Source of the DNA: Afipia sp.
Lineage (GTDB): Bacteria > Pseudomonadota > Alphaproteobacteria > Rhizobiales > Xanthobacteraceae
DNA: 38,022 nt
Direction: 5' to 3'
NCBI GenBank assembly: GCA_030652315.1
Contig: JAUSAX010000137.1
Coordinates: forward strand, 1 to 38,022
The notes under the pieces: model-generated
Databases searched by the model: none
Seen by the model: only the letters and a program-made list of their open reading frames with translations
Told to the model about the DNA's origin: nothing
Translations under genes and position numbers: made by a program
Shown: positions 1 through 8,960 of the stretch, in pieces
Layout of the letters: every line of letters begins with the position of its first letter
How positions within the stretch are numbered: position 1 is the stretch's first letter

Positions 1-169
1 CTACGGCGGCATGGACGAACCCGAACTCAAGATCATCGACGTGTTTATCTGCAAGCTGCGCAAGAAGCTTGCGAATGCATCGGAAGGCCGCAACTTCATC
101 GAAACCGTCTGGGGCCGCGGCTACGTGCTGCGCGAACCGCACGAAGAGGAAGTTCGCATTCCAGCCTGA
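1..169 (+). CDS. ctrA: Cell-cycle response regulator CtrA, C-terminal part (5' end outside window)
   Basis: The open frame from base 2 encodes the last 55 residues of an OmpR/PhoB-type winged-helix DNA-binding domain, ending at TGA 167-169. The readable segments ([20 protein letters not shown], then [18 protein letters not shown]) match the recognition helix and C-terminal hairpin of CtrA, the essential alphaproteobacterial master regulator that binds TTAA-N7-TTAA sites. The receiver domain lies outside the window, so phosphorylation residues cannot be checked. An intrinsic terminator follows. The gene for ChpT, the phosphotransferase that phosphorylates CtrA, lies 6.3 kb away in the facing operon, which supports the call. 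Another OmpR-family regulator is possible in principle, but the sequence is close to CtrA as I know it. Confidence 0.93.
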   Translation, partial: YGGMDEPELKIIDVFICKLRKKLANASEGRNFIETVWGRGYVLREPHEEEVRIPA

Positions 170-215
170 TACGGGTTGTACCGGAGCCTGTACGGCTCCA
201 CCTCCCAGACTGAAC

Positions 216-240
216 CCCCGCCGCAAATGGCGGGGTTTTT
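216..240 (+). terminator. Intrinsic terminator after ctrA
   Basis: A perfect 7-bp stem (CCCCGCC / GGCGGGG) with a 6-nt loop is followed at once by TTTTT, 47 bases after the ctrA stop. A smaller hairpin (GGAGCC / GGCTCC, 183-199) lies just upstream without a T-run. Confidence 0.9.
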
Positions 241-541
241 GTTTGGGAAAAGGCGCGGTCCCGACAAGTTGCAGCCGGCTTTCGGCCATTTGCACGATAA
301 GGCAAACCTGCGGCGAACTCCGGCCGATAAGGCAAAGCCTCAGACCGCGAGTTTTCAGAGCCGGGCCGCCACTCCGCAGTTTGCTGGCATCGACGGCATG
401 CCTAAGTGTCCGCGGAACATCCCCGGCATGAACACAGGCAGCAGTGCAGATTTCGCTCACAGTGCAAAGCAGGTCGTGCAGCCTTCAACTGCTCATACCC
501 CACACCATCACGCAGGATCGTCGCCGAGAAGCGCAGCGCCG
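241..541. other. Intergenic gap between convergent ctrA and cheR
   Basis: About 300 bases with no supportable gene. Short open frames cross it in several frames, but they lack ribosome sites and family resemblance. I see no clear terminator for the leftward che operon here and no repeat. Confidence 0.6.
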
Positions 542-1414
542 TCAGCTTGCGGCAACCGCCTTCTGGCTGCGCAATCCCATCCCCGGCACCAGAGACGGCG
601 ATGACGTTCGCGAAGGATTCGGGGCATACACGCCACGAAGGTCGGGATACGCCCGATACGCATCGGTCAATCCGATCACAGTCTCCGCCGCGCCCAGGAA
701 CAGGAAACCATCCGGTTCGTTCATTTTCTGCATGCGGCCGAACACATCGATCTTGGTCGGCTGATCGAAATAGATCAGCACGTTGCGGCAGAATATGATG
801 TCGAAAACCCCGAGATAGGAGAAATCCTGCAGCAGGTTGGCTTGCTGATAACGGACCATGGCGCGGATGTCAGGGTTGAGCTGCCAGACGTCGCCAACTT
901 GCTTGAAGTGCTTCACCAGCAATTGAATCGGGAGTCCGCGCTGAACCTCGAACTGACTGTAAATTCCGGCTTTCGCCTTTTCGAGAACTTCCAGCGACAG
1001 ATCGGTGGCCACGATTTCCGCACGCCAGCCGGCAGGCAAGGCATCTTTCAAAATCATCGCGAGCGAATAGGGCTCCTGACCCGTGGACGACGCCGCACAC
1101 CAGATGCGGAGGCTGCGCCGGTTGGCACGCGCTTTCAGCAACTGGGGAAGCACCGTATCCCGCATATGATCGAACGGCACTTTGTCGCGAAAGAAAAACG
1201 TCTCGTTGGTGGTCATTGCCTCGACCACATCGACGATCAACGGCTCCGCGCCGGTTTTGATTTTCTGAACCAGTTCGCCGATGCCGGAAAGACCGGCTTT
1301 GCGGGCAAGCGGAAGCAACCGGCTTTCGATCAGATACTGCTTGTCGGACGACAGCAGCAATCCCGATCGATCCTTCAGAAGTTTGCGCAGAAACTCGTAA
1401 TCCAGTGGCGTCAC
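542..1414 (-). CDS. cheR: Chemotaxis protein methyltransferase CheR
   Basis: A 290-residue enzyme that transfers methyl groups from S-adenosylmethionine to glutamates on chemoreceptors. An N-terminal helical CheR domain (about residues 1-75) is followed by the SAM-binding fold with [15 protein letters not shown] near residue 105. The CheR signature [14 protein letters not shown] is near residue 205. The length is normal for CheR. Translation starts at GTG 1414, which overlaps the TGA of cheB (GTGA), so the two antagonistic enzymes are translationally coupled. It is the last gene of the leftward che operon. About 30 Ser/Pro-rich residues follow the catalytic domain. Confidence 0.96.
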   Translation of the reverse strand: MTPLDYEFLRKLLKDRSGLLLSSDKQYLIESRLLPLARKAGLSGIGELVQKIKTGAEPLIVDVVEAMTTNETFFFRDKVPFDHMRDTVLPQLLKARANRRSLRIWCAASSTGQEPYSLAMILKDALPAGWRAEIVATDLSLEVLEKAKAGIYSQFEVQRGLPIQLLVKHFKQVGDVWQLNPDIRAMVRYQQANLLQDFSYLGVFDIIFCRNVLIYFDQPTKIDVFGRMQKMNEPDGFLFLGAAETVIGLTDAYRAYPDLRGVYAPNPSRTSSPSLVPGMGLRSQKAVAAS

Positions 1415-2586
1415 CCGCGAACTCCTGAAAACACTCGAACAACCTTGGGAGCGATCTGGTCAAGCGGCAGAACCGCTGCACAGACCCCGGCATTGGCGAC
1501 AGCACCCGGCATGCCCCACACGACACTGGTCGCCTCGTCCTGCGCGATCACATTGCCACCGGCAGCCACGATAGCCTTGCCGCCCTGCGCGCCGTCCGAG
1601 CCCATGCCGGTCAGCACCACGGCGAGAATGCCAGCCTGCCAGACCTCGGCGGCCGACGCGAACAGTGGGTCGACGGCCGGCTTGCAGAAATTGATCTGCG
1701 GTCCATCATCGAGCGCGATAACCGGATTCGCGCCGGAACGCGCCACGCGCATGTGGCGGCCACCCGGGGCGAGATAGATCTGACCGGCCTTGACCGGCTC
1801 GCCGTCAATCGCTTCGTGCGCAGGACGTCCGCTCGCGCGCGTCAGATGCTCCGCGAGAATGGTCGTGAAAGTCGGCGGCATATGTTGCGTGATGAGGACG
1901 GGGTACTGGTCGATCACGGGACCGATGCCGGCCACCAGATTCATCAGCGCCTGCGGACCACCGGTGGACGAACCGATCAGAAGCACGCGCGGAGCGCTCG
2001 CGCTGAACGGCCGCAGCATCAGCTTGGGTTGGGCAACCGGCGACATCGTGCCGGCCGACGTCCGCGGCAATGGCGCGCGCACCGACTGCGCGACCGGAGA
2101 CAATGACGGACTGACAACCACAGCCGGACGGCGCAGCCGCGCGCCGAGATGGCGAATCTTTTCGATCAAGTCTCGCTTGAAGATATCCGCGGCGGACATC
2201 TCGCGCGTACTCTCAGGCTTTGGAATGTAGTCGGACGCGCCCAGCGACAGCGCCTTGAAACTGATCTCCGCGTTCCTGCGGGTCAGAGTCGAAGCCATGA
2301 TGATGACGAGGTTCGGCTTCTTCTCAAGCAACAATGGCAGCGCCGAAATACCGTCCATGTCCGGCATTTCGATATCGAGCACGACAACATCGGGATTGAC
2401 GCGCGTGATCTGGTTGACCGCATCGAGCCCCGTCCGGATTGACGCCGCGACCGTCAGATCGGGCTCAGCCTCGATCCAGCGGGAAATCAGCCCGCGGATG
2501 ACAGCGGAATCATCTACCACCATGACGCGCAGTGGCTCGTGCCGCTGTGCGGACGAGCCGGAGGGAGTCAAGACTGCAACGCTCAT
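1411..2586 (-). CDS. cheB: Chemotaxis response regulator protein-glutamate methylesterase CheB
   Basis: About 391 residues. The N-terminal receiver domain has VMVVDDSAV near residue 22 and the phospho-acceptor Asp71 in [11 protein letters not shown] roughly 90-residue linker leads to the C-terminal methylesterase domain with the catalytic motifs [13 protein letters not shown] (Ser), ITQHMPP (His) and [10 protein letters not shown] (Asp). It removes receptor methyl groups and, by family knowledge, also deamidates receptor glutamines. I chose ATG 2586 ([10 protein letters not shown]) because the frame upstream (to 2607) adds seven residues with no family resemblance; the ribosome site is weak for either start. 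It overlaps cheR by 4 bases and lies 90 bases downstream of cheY. Confidence 0.96.
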   Translation of the reverse strand: MSVAVLTPSGSSAQRHEPLRVMVVDDSAVIRGLISRWIEAEPDLTVAASIRTGLDAVNQITRVNPDVVVLDIEMPDMDGISALPLLLEKKPNLVIIMASTLTRRNAEISFKALSLGASDYIPKPESTREMSAADIFKRDLIEKIRHLGARLRRPAVVVSPSLSPVAQSVRAPLPRTSAGTMSPVAQPKLMLRPFSASAPRVLLIGSSTGGPQALMNLVAGIGPVIDQYPVLITQHMPPTFTTILAEHLTRASGRPAHEAIDGEPVKAGQIYLAPGGRHMRVARSGANPVIALDDGPQINFCKPAVDPLFASAAEVWQAGILAVVLTGMGSDGAQGGKAIVAAGGNVIAQDEATSVVWGMPGAVANAGVCAAVLPLDQIAPKVVRVFSGVRG

Positions 2587-2676
2587 GAAAGAACCAACTC
2601 TACGCAACCGACGGCAACAATTTTACGTAACTCAATCCGGATGCAGCGCCCGCGGGCGGCCGTTCCGGCGCAGAGC

Positions 2677-3042
2677 CTAGATCAGACCGACCTCATGAAA
2701 CTTCGCCGTCACGATTTCCTTGTCGAACGGCTTCATGATGTACTCATTGGCACCGGCATGGAGCGCGCGGGCAATGTGAGCGACATCGTTCTCGGTGGTG
2801 CAGAACACCACCTTCGGCTTGTCGCCGCCCGGCGTCATGCGCAGGTTGCGCAGGAACTCATAGCCATCCATGACCGGCATATTCCAGTCGAGCAGGACAG
2901 CGTCCGGCATTCCGCGCTTGCAGACTTCCATGGCTTTCTCGCCGTCCTCAGCCTCGACGATCTGGAAATCCAATCCTTCCAGGATACGCCGCGCGACCTT
3001 CCGGATGACGCTCGAATCGTCAACGATCAGACATGTCTTCAT
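2677..3042 (-). CDS. cheY: Chemotaxis response regulator CheY
   Basis: A single-domain receiver of 121 residues. The acidic pair is Asp8/Asp9, the phospho-acceptor Asp52 (LLDWNMPVMDG), the switch Thr82/Thr83 and the conserved Lys104 (YIMKPF). When phosphorylated by CheA it either binds the flagellar motor or acts as a phosphate sink; sequence alone does not decide between these. A good ribosome site (AAAGAGG, 6 bases before ATG) supports the start. It sits between cheW and cheB in the che operon. Confidence 0.95.
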   Translation of the reverse strand: MKTCLIVDDSSVIRKVARRILEGLDFQIVEAEDGEKAMEVCKRGMPDAVLLDWNMPVMDGYEFLRNLRMTPGGDKPKVVFCTTENDVAHIARALHAGANEYIMKPFDKEIVTAKFHEVGLI

Positions 3043-3112
3043 GCTAGCCTCTTTCCTAAGTACCCGTGCGGGCCGACGATCACGGGACTCGCGTTACTTC
3101 CCAGATTGTTTT

Positions 3113-3583
3113 TTAAGCCGCCATCATATCCGGATTGATTTCCAGAACGCGGTCGACATCGAGAACCACCATCAATTGTCCGTCGAGCCGATGGACGCCG
3201 CCTGCCATCTTCGCCATGCGCGGATCGAGATTGACCGGGTTCACCTCGCGGCTGTCGTCCGCAAGCTTGAGCACCTCGCCGATGCTGTCGATCAGCAGGC
3301 CATATGACTCACCGCGCAGATCGACGCCCACCGCCATCGGCGGCCGACCGTCCTCGATCTTCGCCAGACCGAGACGCGCGCGCATGTCGATCGCCGTGAC
3401 GATCCTGCCGCGAAGATTGAGAACGCCGGCGACATCTGCCGACGCCAGCGGCACCCGCGTCAGCCGCTCAGGCATAAAGACGTCCTGAACGCGCGAAATC
3501 GGCAGTCCGAACAATTGTCCGCCGATCATCGCGGTGACGTATTCCGTGATCCCACGATCAGCGCCTTCAACATTTGCATCCAT
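3113..3583 (-). CDS. cheW: Chemotaxis coupling protein CheW
   Basis: A 156-residue single CheW domain of two SH3-like barrels that links CheA to chemoreceptors. The typical blocks are present: FGLPISRVQDVF, VPLASADVAGVLNLRGRIV and YGLLIDSIGEVLKL. I chose ATG 3583 because the ribosome site TAAGGA, which overlaps the cheA stop codon, is 8 bases from it but only 2 bases from the alternative ATG at 3589 (158 residues). It lies directly behind cheA, so the kinase and its coupler are probably co-translated. Confidence 0.95.
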   Translation of the reverse strand: MDANVEGADRGITEYVTAMIGGQLFGLPISRVQDVFMPERLTRVPLASADVAGVLNLRGRIVTAIDMRARLGLAKIEDGRPPMAVGVDLRGESYGLLIDSIGEVLKLADDSREVNPVNLDPRMAKMAGGVHRLDGQLMVVLDVDRVLEINPDMMAA

Positions 3584-3594
3584 TGTCATGTTCC

Positions 3595-6309
3595 TTACGC
3601 CGCCTGCTTGACGTCAGCGGTCTGTTCTTTCAGAGCGGCGATCAATCCCGGCCGGTCGAATTTGGCGACGTAGTCATGGAATCCTGCCTGACGACCGCGC
3701 TCGATAGCCGCCGGGGAGACGACCGACGACAACGCGATGATCGGCATTGCTTCCATTCGCCGATCCGCACGGATCGCTTCGGCGAACTCGAAACCGTTCA
3801 TCTCGGGCATCTCGATGTCCGTCAGCACGACGTCGAACGAACTGCCCGAACGCAGGGCTGCGAGCCCTTCCTGTCCGTTTTGCGCTACGGTCACGCGATA
3901 ACCGGCGGCCTTCAGAACAGGCGCAAGCATGTTGCGGAAGAAAGCGGAGTCGTCGACCAGCAGAACTGTCTGAGCGGTTGCGGACAGACGCATTTCCTTG
4001 CGGCTGAACCAGTCGGCGAACGCCATCGGCAGGAAGTGTCCGACGTCGATCACCTCGGTCGCCTGACCCTTCACCACAGCAGACCCCAGCACACCTTCCC
4101 GCGTACTGGCCACTTCGATGCTCAACTGCTCCTCGACGATGTCGATGATCTCATCGACCACGAGGCCCATGGAACGGCCGTCGTCGGCGAACACAAGAAT
4201 CGGCTGAACGCCGCTCTCACGAATCGTGACACCTTCCATCTCGACCAGCGGCATCAGCTGCTCACGGTACTGAACCATATGGCGGCCGTTCGAGAGCTCG
4301 ATCTTCTCGACGGCGATCTCTTCAAGTCGTGTGACCAGCGCCAGCGGCACGGCCTTCGGCTGCGACGAGCCGGACCGGAACACCAAGAGCGATGTAAGCT
4401 GAACATCGGAATTCGCGCGCGCGGCGGCATTCTCGTCCGCGATCTCGCTGTGCGAAGCTGCCGCTGTGCCAAGCGACTGGGCGATGCCGTTCGGGTCAAT
4501 GATCATGATGACGGCGCCGTCGCCGAGAATCGTGTTGCCCGAGAACATTCCGATGTGGCGGAGCTTGGTGGACATCGGCTTGACGACGATTTCCTCGGTA
4601 TGGAAAACGCCATCGACCACGATGCCGAACGTCTGGCTGCCGACCTGCGTGACCACGATGAAGCCGTTCTCAGGATCGATCGACGCACCGTCGTCGATCT
4701 TGAGCAGCTTCTTCAGATGCATCAGCGGCAGCAGCTTGTTGCGCAGCCGCAGCACCGGCGTATCCTTGATCCGCTCGATGCGATGATCGGAATTGGAGCG
4801 CGCGCGCACCAGTTCGACCACCGACAATTGCGGAATCGCGAAGCGGTCGCCGGCGGCTTCCACGATCAGCGCGGAAACGATCGCCAGCGTCAGCGGGATC
4901 TTGATGGTGAAGCTCGAGCCCTCGCCCGGCACCGATTTCACATCGATGGTGCCGCCGATCTGGTCGATGTTGGTGCGGACCACGTCCATGCCAACGCCGC
5001 GGCCCGACACACTCGTCACCGCCGCAGCCGTGGAGAAGCCCGGCGCGAAAATGAACTTGTGAACCTGCGCCTCGGTCATCTTCTCGACGTCGGCTTCGGT
5101 GACCAGGCCGTTCTGCACGGCCTTCTGCTTGATGCGCTCGGTGTTCAGACCGCGTCCGTTATCGGCGATGCAGATGATGATGTGGCCGCCTTCATGATAG
5201 GCGGAAACGCGGATCGTGCCCTGCTCCGGCTTGCCGGCGGCGACGCGGTCGGCCGTCGACTCAAGGCCATGATCGGCCGAGTTGCGGACCATATGGGTCA
5301 GCGGGTCCTTGATCAGATCGAGGACCTGGCGATCAAGCTCGGTATCCGCCCCGTGCATCTCGAGTTCGATCTGCTTGCCGAGTTCGCTCGACAGGTCGCG
5401 CACGATGCGCGGCAACTTTTGCCACGCATTGCCGATCGGCTGCATCCGCGTCTTCATCACGCCTTCCTGCAACTCGGCAGTGACGTTGGAGAGCCGCTGC
5501 AGCGGCACCTTGAATTCGGAATCCTCGTTGCGCCGGCTGATCTCGAGCAACTGGTTGCGGGTCAGCACCAGCTCGGACACCATCGTCATCAGATGTTCAA
5601 GCGTATCGACGTTGACGCGAATGGACTGGTTGGCGATCTTGTCACTTTCCGCCGTCTCATTCTCGATGACAGGTTTCTTCGGACTCGGCTTCGCCGCAGC
5701 GGGCTTGGCGGCGACAGGCTTAGGAGCCTCGGCTATCGGAGCCGGCTGCTCGACGGGAACAAGCGGCGGCGCGGAAATTTCCATCTCCGTCTCGCGGAAT
5801 GCGCGCTCGAGTTCGTCCAGCGAGACCTCGCCGGGCCGCAATTCGCGCTCAAGCATCTGCGGGACAGCGGCGCCGATAGTCACTGCAGGCTTCGCAACGG
5901 CGGCCTCAGGTGCGGGTGCGGCCATAGCGGCCATGCCCTGCTCAACCATATCGTGAAGCGCATCGATCAGATCGAGGTCGACGCCTTCGGGCTCAGCTTC
6001 GGTTGCTTCGAGTTGGCTGAGAATTTCCTTGATGCGGTCGATCGTGCTCAGGATCAGCGTGACGGCCTCGCCGGTCACCGGCATTCCGTCACGGAATTTG
6101 CCCATCAGCGTCTCGGCTGCGTGAGCGAGGGCTTCCAGACGCGGCAATCCGAGAAAGCCGCAGGTCCCTTTGATGGTATGAACAAGCCGGAAGATATTAT
6201 CGAGAATCTTCGCGTTGTTCGGATCCTGTTCGAAGCGAACCAACTGATTATCGACAGTATCGAGACTCTCATTGGTCTCGGTCAGAAACTCACGCAGCAG
6301 ATCGTCCAT
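3595..6309 (-). CDS. cheA: Hybrid chemotaxis histidine kinase CheA with C-terminal receiver domain
   Basis: A 904-residue kinase. Domains in order: HPt/P1 with phospho-His44 (HTIKGTCGF); an Ala/Pro-rich linker of about 100 residues (about 125-225) with no recognisable CheY-binding P2 domain; P3 dimerisation helices (229-290); the ATP-binding P4 domain with N-box MVRNSADHGLE (Asn343), G1 DNGRG (383-387) and G2 GRGVGMD (436-442); a CheW-like P5 domain (about 476-620); a second CheW-like region (about 645-765); and a receiver with Asp831 (LTDIEMPEMNG). It autophosphorylates and passes phosphate to CheY and CheB. The added receiver makes it a hybrid kinase, perhaps with an internal phosphate sink. 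It is longer than typical CheA (about 650-750 residues) because of the second CheW-like region and the receiver. Confidence 0.96.
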   Translation of the reverse strand: MDDLLREFLTETNESLDTVDNQLVRFEQDPNNAKILDNIFRLVHTIKGTCGFLGLPRLEALAHAAETLMGKFRDGMPVTGEAVTLILSTIDRIKEILSQLEATEAEPEGVDLDLIDALHDMVEQGMAAMAAPAPEAAVAKPAVTIGAAVPQMLERELRPGEVSLDELERAFRETEMEISAPPLVPVEQPAPIAEAPKPVAAKPAAAKPSPKKPVIENETAESDKIANQSIRVNVDTLEHLMTMVSELVLTRNQLLEISRRNEDSEFKVPLQRLSNVTAELQEGVMKTRMQPIGNAWQKLPRIVRDLSSELGKQIELEMHGADTELDRQVLDLIKDPLTHMVRNSADHGLESTADRVAAGKPEQGTIRVSAYHEGGHIIICIADNGRGLNTERIKQKAVQNGLVTEADVEKMTEAQVHKFIFAPGFSTAAAVTSVSGRGVGMDVVRTNIDQIGGTIDVKSVPGEGSSFTIKIPLTLAIVSALIVEAAGDRFAIPQLSVVELVRARSNSDHRIERIKDTPVLRLRNKLLPLMHLKKLLKIDDGASIDPENGFIVVTQVGSQTFGIVVDGVFHTEEIVVKPMSTKLRHIGMFSGNTILGDGAVIMIIDPNGIAQSLGTAAASHSEIADENAAARANSDVQLTSLLVFRSGSSQPKAVPLALVTRLEEIAVEKIELSNGRHMVQYREQLMPLVEMEGVTIRESGVQPILVFADDGRSMGLVVDEIIDIVEEQLSIEVASTREGVLGSAVVKGQATEVIDVGHFLPMAFADWFSRKEMRLSATAQTVLLVDDSAFFRNMLAPVLKAAGYRVTVAQNGQEGLAALRSGSSFDVVLTDIEMPEMNGFEFAEAIRADRRMEAMPIIALSSVVSPAAIERGRQAGFHDYVAKFDRPGLIAALKEQTADVKQAA

Positions 6310-6491
6310 AAAATCAAGCCTTCGCGCAAACGGGCACGCAACACACGCCTCCCGGAATGAGCACAGTCTCGACGCAAAGCGTTTAATATTGGTTGAGCAT
6401 TCAGAAAAGAACGCACTGAATAAAACACTAAGGCGCTCCCGGAGGATGGCACCGCCGGGGATCAGTTCATTAAGAGTTTATGAAGATGCAA

Positions 6492-7139
6492 TCAGGATGC
6501 GGTGAGGACGACGGCGTCCGTTTCAGCCGCGAGCGACACCTTTAGCCCGCATGCCTGCGCCAGCAGCGCCGTATAATAAGGCTGCACCGCATGCGCGGAC
6601 ACCGATCCGGCATTGTCGAGGTTCAATTGCGCCGCGACGTTCTGCGGCTCCCGCGCATTGGTGCCTGCGGCACGAACGCGAAACCCCATCGTATCCCCTT
6701 CGCCGATTGGATCGACGGTGAGTTCACCGCCACGGGGAATGGCCTGCTGCGCGATCACGAACATATTCAGCAGCAGCTTGACGCGGTTCTTCGCCATCAG
6801 GACATGCGGCAAATTCCAGTTGATCTTGGTCTTTTGATCCTCAAGATGATTGCGCGTCATCTTCTGGGCCTCGCCGAGATCGATCTGCGATCCGGCCGAT
6901 CCCGCGGCTCCATAAGCAATGCGGCAGAACTGCAGGCGCGCGGAGGTCGATTTCGCGCTTTTGCGGATCAGATCGAGCGCGAACTCGCGGTCGTCCTCCT
7001 TGTTGCTGCTGTCGAACACCTCGAGCCCGTTGACGATAGCGCCCACCGGGTTGATGAGATCATGGCATACGCGCGAGCACATCAACGCGGCGAGTTCGAG
7101 AGCATCGGGTGTAGGACCGGGGGTTGACGTGCCAGACAT
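6492..7139 (-). CDS. chpT: Histidine phosphotransferase ChpT
   Basis: A 215-residue protein with a DHp-like helix pair carrying the phospho-acceptor His26 (CSRVCHDLINPVGAIVNGLE), followed by a degenerate GHKL-like domain that lacks the ATP-binding N, G1 and G2 boxes. This is the ChpT architecture: a dimeric intermediate that moves phosphate from the hybrid kinase CckA to CtrA and CpdR. The start at ATG 7139 has a strong ribosome site (GAGGA, 6 bases upstream). It is the first gene of the leftward block, 182 bases before cheA, so it may share transcription with the che genes or have a separate terminator and promoter. Confidence 0.92.
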   Translation of the reverse strand: MSGTSTPGPTPDALELAALMCSRVCHDLINPVGAIVNGLEVFDSSNKEDDREFALDLIRKSAKSTSARLQFCRIAYGAAGSAGSQIDLGEAQKMTRNHLEDQKTKINWNLPHVLMAKNRVKLLLNMFVIAQQAIPRGGELTVDPIGEGDTMGFRVRAAGTNAREPQNVAAQLNLDNAGSVSAHAVQPYYTALLAQACGLKVSLAAETDAVVLTAS

Positions 7140-7279
7140 AGATTTCCTCGGATGTTCCAGGGATTTTTCGGCGGTTTCCCGTGATCACGCGCTGACGATG
7201 GGCAGTACCGTGCTGACGCGGCGAATCACGCGTGCTTTATGATTTGATACACTGCGGCTGGTCTCGCGGCCACCGCCCC
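7140..7279. other. Part of the divergent chpT / cysQ control region
   Basis: Non-coding. Together with the palindromic element at 7280-7437 it makes a 362-base gap between two divergently read genes. Near-repeated ATCACGCG words occur around 7183 and 7227, but I cannot assign a regulator or a promoter with confidence. Confidence 0.4.
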
Positions 7280-7437
7280 TAGTGTCCTGAATCCGAAGTT
7301 CGCTTCATTTTGCAGCATCTTCCATAGCGAACTTCGGATTCAAAAGGACACTAGAAGATTATGATTCTAGTGTGGTTTTGGTTCGCAAGTCCGCAAATGA
7401 ATGCGCTGTAGAAATGATGCGGACTTGCGAACCACAC
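7280..7437. repeat. Composite palindromic repeat, copy 1 (two stem-loops)
   Basis: Two long imperfect palindromes lie side by side. Stem-loop A (7280-7353) has arms starting TAGTGTCC with the inner word GAATCCGAAGTTCGCT and ending GGACACTA; the stem is about 25 bp, with 3 unpaired bases in one arm. Stem-loop B (7367-7437) starts CTAGTGTGG, has the inner word GGTTCGCAAGTCCGC, and returns as GCGGACTTGCGAACCACAC with a 5-base bulge. A 13-base AT-rich linker separates them. Copy 2 is at 17218-17378; between the copies, stem-loop A differs only by three bases in its loop. It resembles a REP/BIME-type element. No transposase is present. Confidence 0.85.
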
Positions 7438-7501
7438 GAGCCGCCAACCACAGCGGATTGAAGGCTGAGAACACTGACATGTACGCAATTGAGACCCATC
7501 G

Positions 7502-8332
7502 ATGACCGAAATATCCGGCCCTGCGATCGACCGCGACGCCGCAGCCCGCTTGATGGAGCCGTTGACGGACCTCGTCGCACGGGCTGGAGCTGCAATCCTG
7601 GCTGTCGATCGATCCGGCATGCGGGTCGAGGGCAAATCCGATGGATCGCCGGTCACCGAAGCCGATATGGCTGCCGATCGGATCATCGCGGATGGCTTGA
7701 AGACGCTCGTGCCCCATATTCCGGTACTGTCGGAGGAACGCACCCAGCTTGCCGCTCGCCCCTATAGAGACAGCTTTTTTCTGGTCGATCCGCTGGACGG
7801 CACCAAGGAGTTCGTCGCCGGGCGTGACGAGTTCACCGTCAACGTCGCGCTTATCACCCACGGCCAGCCACTGCTTGGCATTATCGCCGCACCCGCCCTG
7901 GGGCTGGTCTGGCGGGGGCTCGTGGGTCGGGGATCGGAGCGGCTGCTGATCACCAAGGATGGCAAATTCCGCTCGGCCCAGCCAATCCACACACGTCCTC
8001 ATCCCGGTCCCGGTGGTGCCTGGATCGTGGCTGTCAGCCGGTCTCACGGCGACAAGCGGACCGAAGCCTTCATCGCGGCCCGACCCGGAGCGATCCGGCA
8101 ACACTTGGGCTCGGCGATCAAGTTTGGCCGTATCGCCGAAGGGGGCGCCGACATCTATCCCCGGCTGTCCCCGACATCCGAATGGGATGTCGCGGCCGGC
8201 CATGCGGTGGTGACGGCGGCGGGGGGCAAAATCACCGACAGCAAGGGTGCCCCCCTCTGTTTTGGGGAAGCCCGTGAGGACTTTCTGGTCCCGGAATTCA
8301 TCGCCTGGGGAGACCCGACGGTGGCGGGTTAG
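7502..8332 (+). CDS. cysQ: 3'(2'),5'-bisphosphate nucleotidase CysQ (inositol monophosphatase fold)
   Basis: A 276-residue metal-dependent phosphatase. It hydrolyses 3'-phosphoadenosine 5'-phosphate (PAP) to AMP, removing a by-product of sulfate assimilation. The family motifs are clear: metal-binding LSEER (Glu78/Glu79), the signature VDPLDGTKEF (residues 95-104), and SEWDVAAGHAV (about 227). Length fits CysQ (about 245-280). It begins 65 bases after palindromic repeat copy 1 and overlaps the end of the facing gene by 4 bases. No clear ribosome site precedes ATG 7502. A generic inositol-phosphatase function is the main alternative, but the DGTKEF form favours CysQ. Confidence 0.9.
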   Translation: MTEISGPAIDRDAAARLMEPLTDLVARAGAAILAVDRSGMRVEGKSDGSPVTEADMAADRIIADGLKTLVPHIPVLSEERTQLAARPYRDSFFLVDPLDGTKEFVAGRDEFTVNVALITHGQPLLGIIAAPALGLVWRGLVGRGSERLLITKDGKFRSAQPIHTRPHPGPGGAWIVAVSRSHGDKRTEAFIAARPGAIRQHLGSAIKFGRIAEGGADIYPRLSPTSEWDVAAGHAVVTAAGGKITDSKGAPLCFGEAREDFLVPEFIAWGDPTVAG

Positions 8333-8838
8333 TAGTTCGAGAGGGTCTCGACCAGCGCCGGCCATCTGCCACTGGCGTGTTTGAGTATCCCGTCCGGATC
8401 GGCTTCAAAGGCCGTGCGGTTGTCTTCACGGCTGAAGAGATACAGCCGTTCGGCGGAAATCAGCCATAACTGCGCCCGTCCTGCGACGGCTCGCCCCTGC
8501 GCTACATCCACCGGATCATACCCGCCGAACCGGGGTCCGTAGATGTCCGGATGGGCGAGGAAAACCGCACGATTGGCATCGTTTCGAAAGCGCCAGACCG
8601 CCCCGGCCCTGGACGTTTCGATATCCGGCTCTCCCTTCGTCGCCTCAGCGTCGGTGAAATAGGCCACGGGATCGAAACCATCGATGGCCAAGCCGCTATG
8701 GCGGTTCACAACCACTCGCTCGGTCAGCCCCGCCCATGCCCCGGCATACGGTCCAGCGAGGACCACAGCCCCGGCCAATACCGCAACACAGGCGATTCTA
8801 AGGTGCCGCCCTTTATTTTCCTGCCGCCGTGCCGTCAT
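8329..8838 (-). CDS. Secreted or membrane-anchored YHS-domain-type protein
   Basis: A 169-residue protein. Residues 13-37 form a hydrophobic segment after a basic N-terminus, consistent with a signal peptide or single anchor. The body contains DGFDPVAYFTDAEATKG (53-69), WRFRNDANRAVFLAHPDIYGPRFGGYDP (82-109 region), the pattern of periplasmic YHS-type domain proteins (FDPVAYF ... G ... F.S..N...F...P..Y.P.YGGYC). The usual Cys of that motif is not seen: the block reads FGGYDP. No biochemical function is established for this group, so none is assigned. It converges on cysQ with a 4-base overlap. Confidence 0.7.
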   Translation of the reverse strand: MTARRQENKGRHLRIACVAVLAGAVVLAGPYAGAWAGLTERVVVNRHSGLAIDGFDPVAYFTDAEATKGEPDIETSRAGAVWRFRNDANRAVFLAHPDIYGPRFGGYDPVDVAQGRAVAGRAQLWLISAERLYLFSREDNRTAFEADPDGILKHASGRWPALVETLSNY

Positions 8839-8960
8839 AGTTGATGCTGATAAACAATCGAGTCGGGGACGTGGGACCGGAGCTTAAGCCATTGCTTCTC
8901 AGCAAGGCGTTAAGCGATGGCTATGAAACTCGGCCATCCGGTGGTCCAAGGGGTTCTTTC

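Noticed and set aside
3574..6360. 928-codon open frame on the plus strand
   Set aside because: It is exactly antisense to cheA, whose domains are unmistakable. The antisense product is His/Asp/Arg-rich low-complexity sequence, as expected from high-GC codon bias.
7280..7437. CRISPR-like array
   Set aside because: The palindromic units differ from one another and have no regular spacers. There are no cas genes.
8840..8960. CtrA-binding site upstream of eipA
   Set aside because: TTAAG words occur near 8884 and 8910, but they are not 7 bases apart and do not make the TTAA-N7-TTAA pair.
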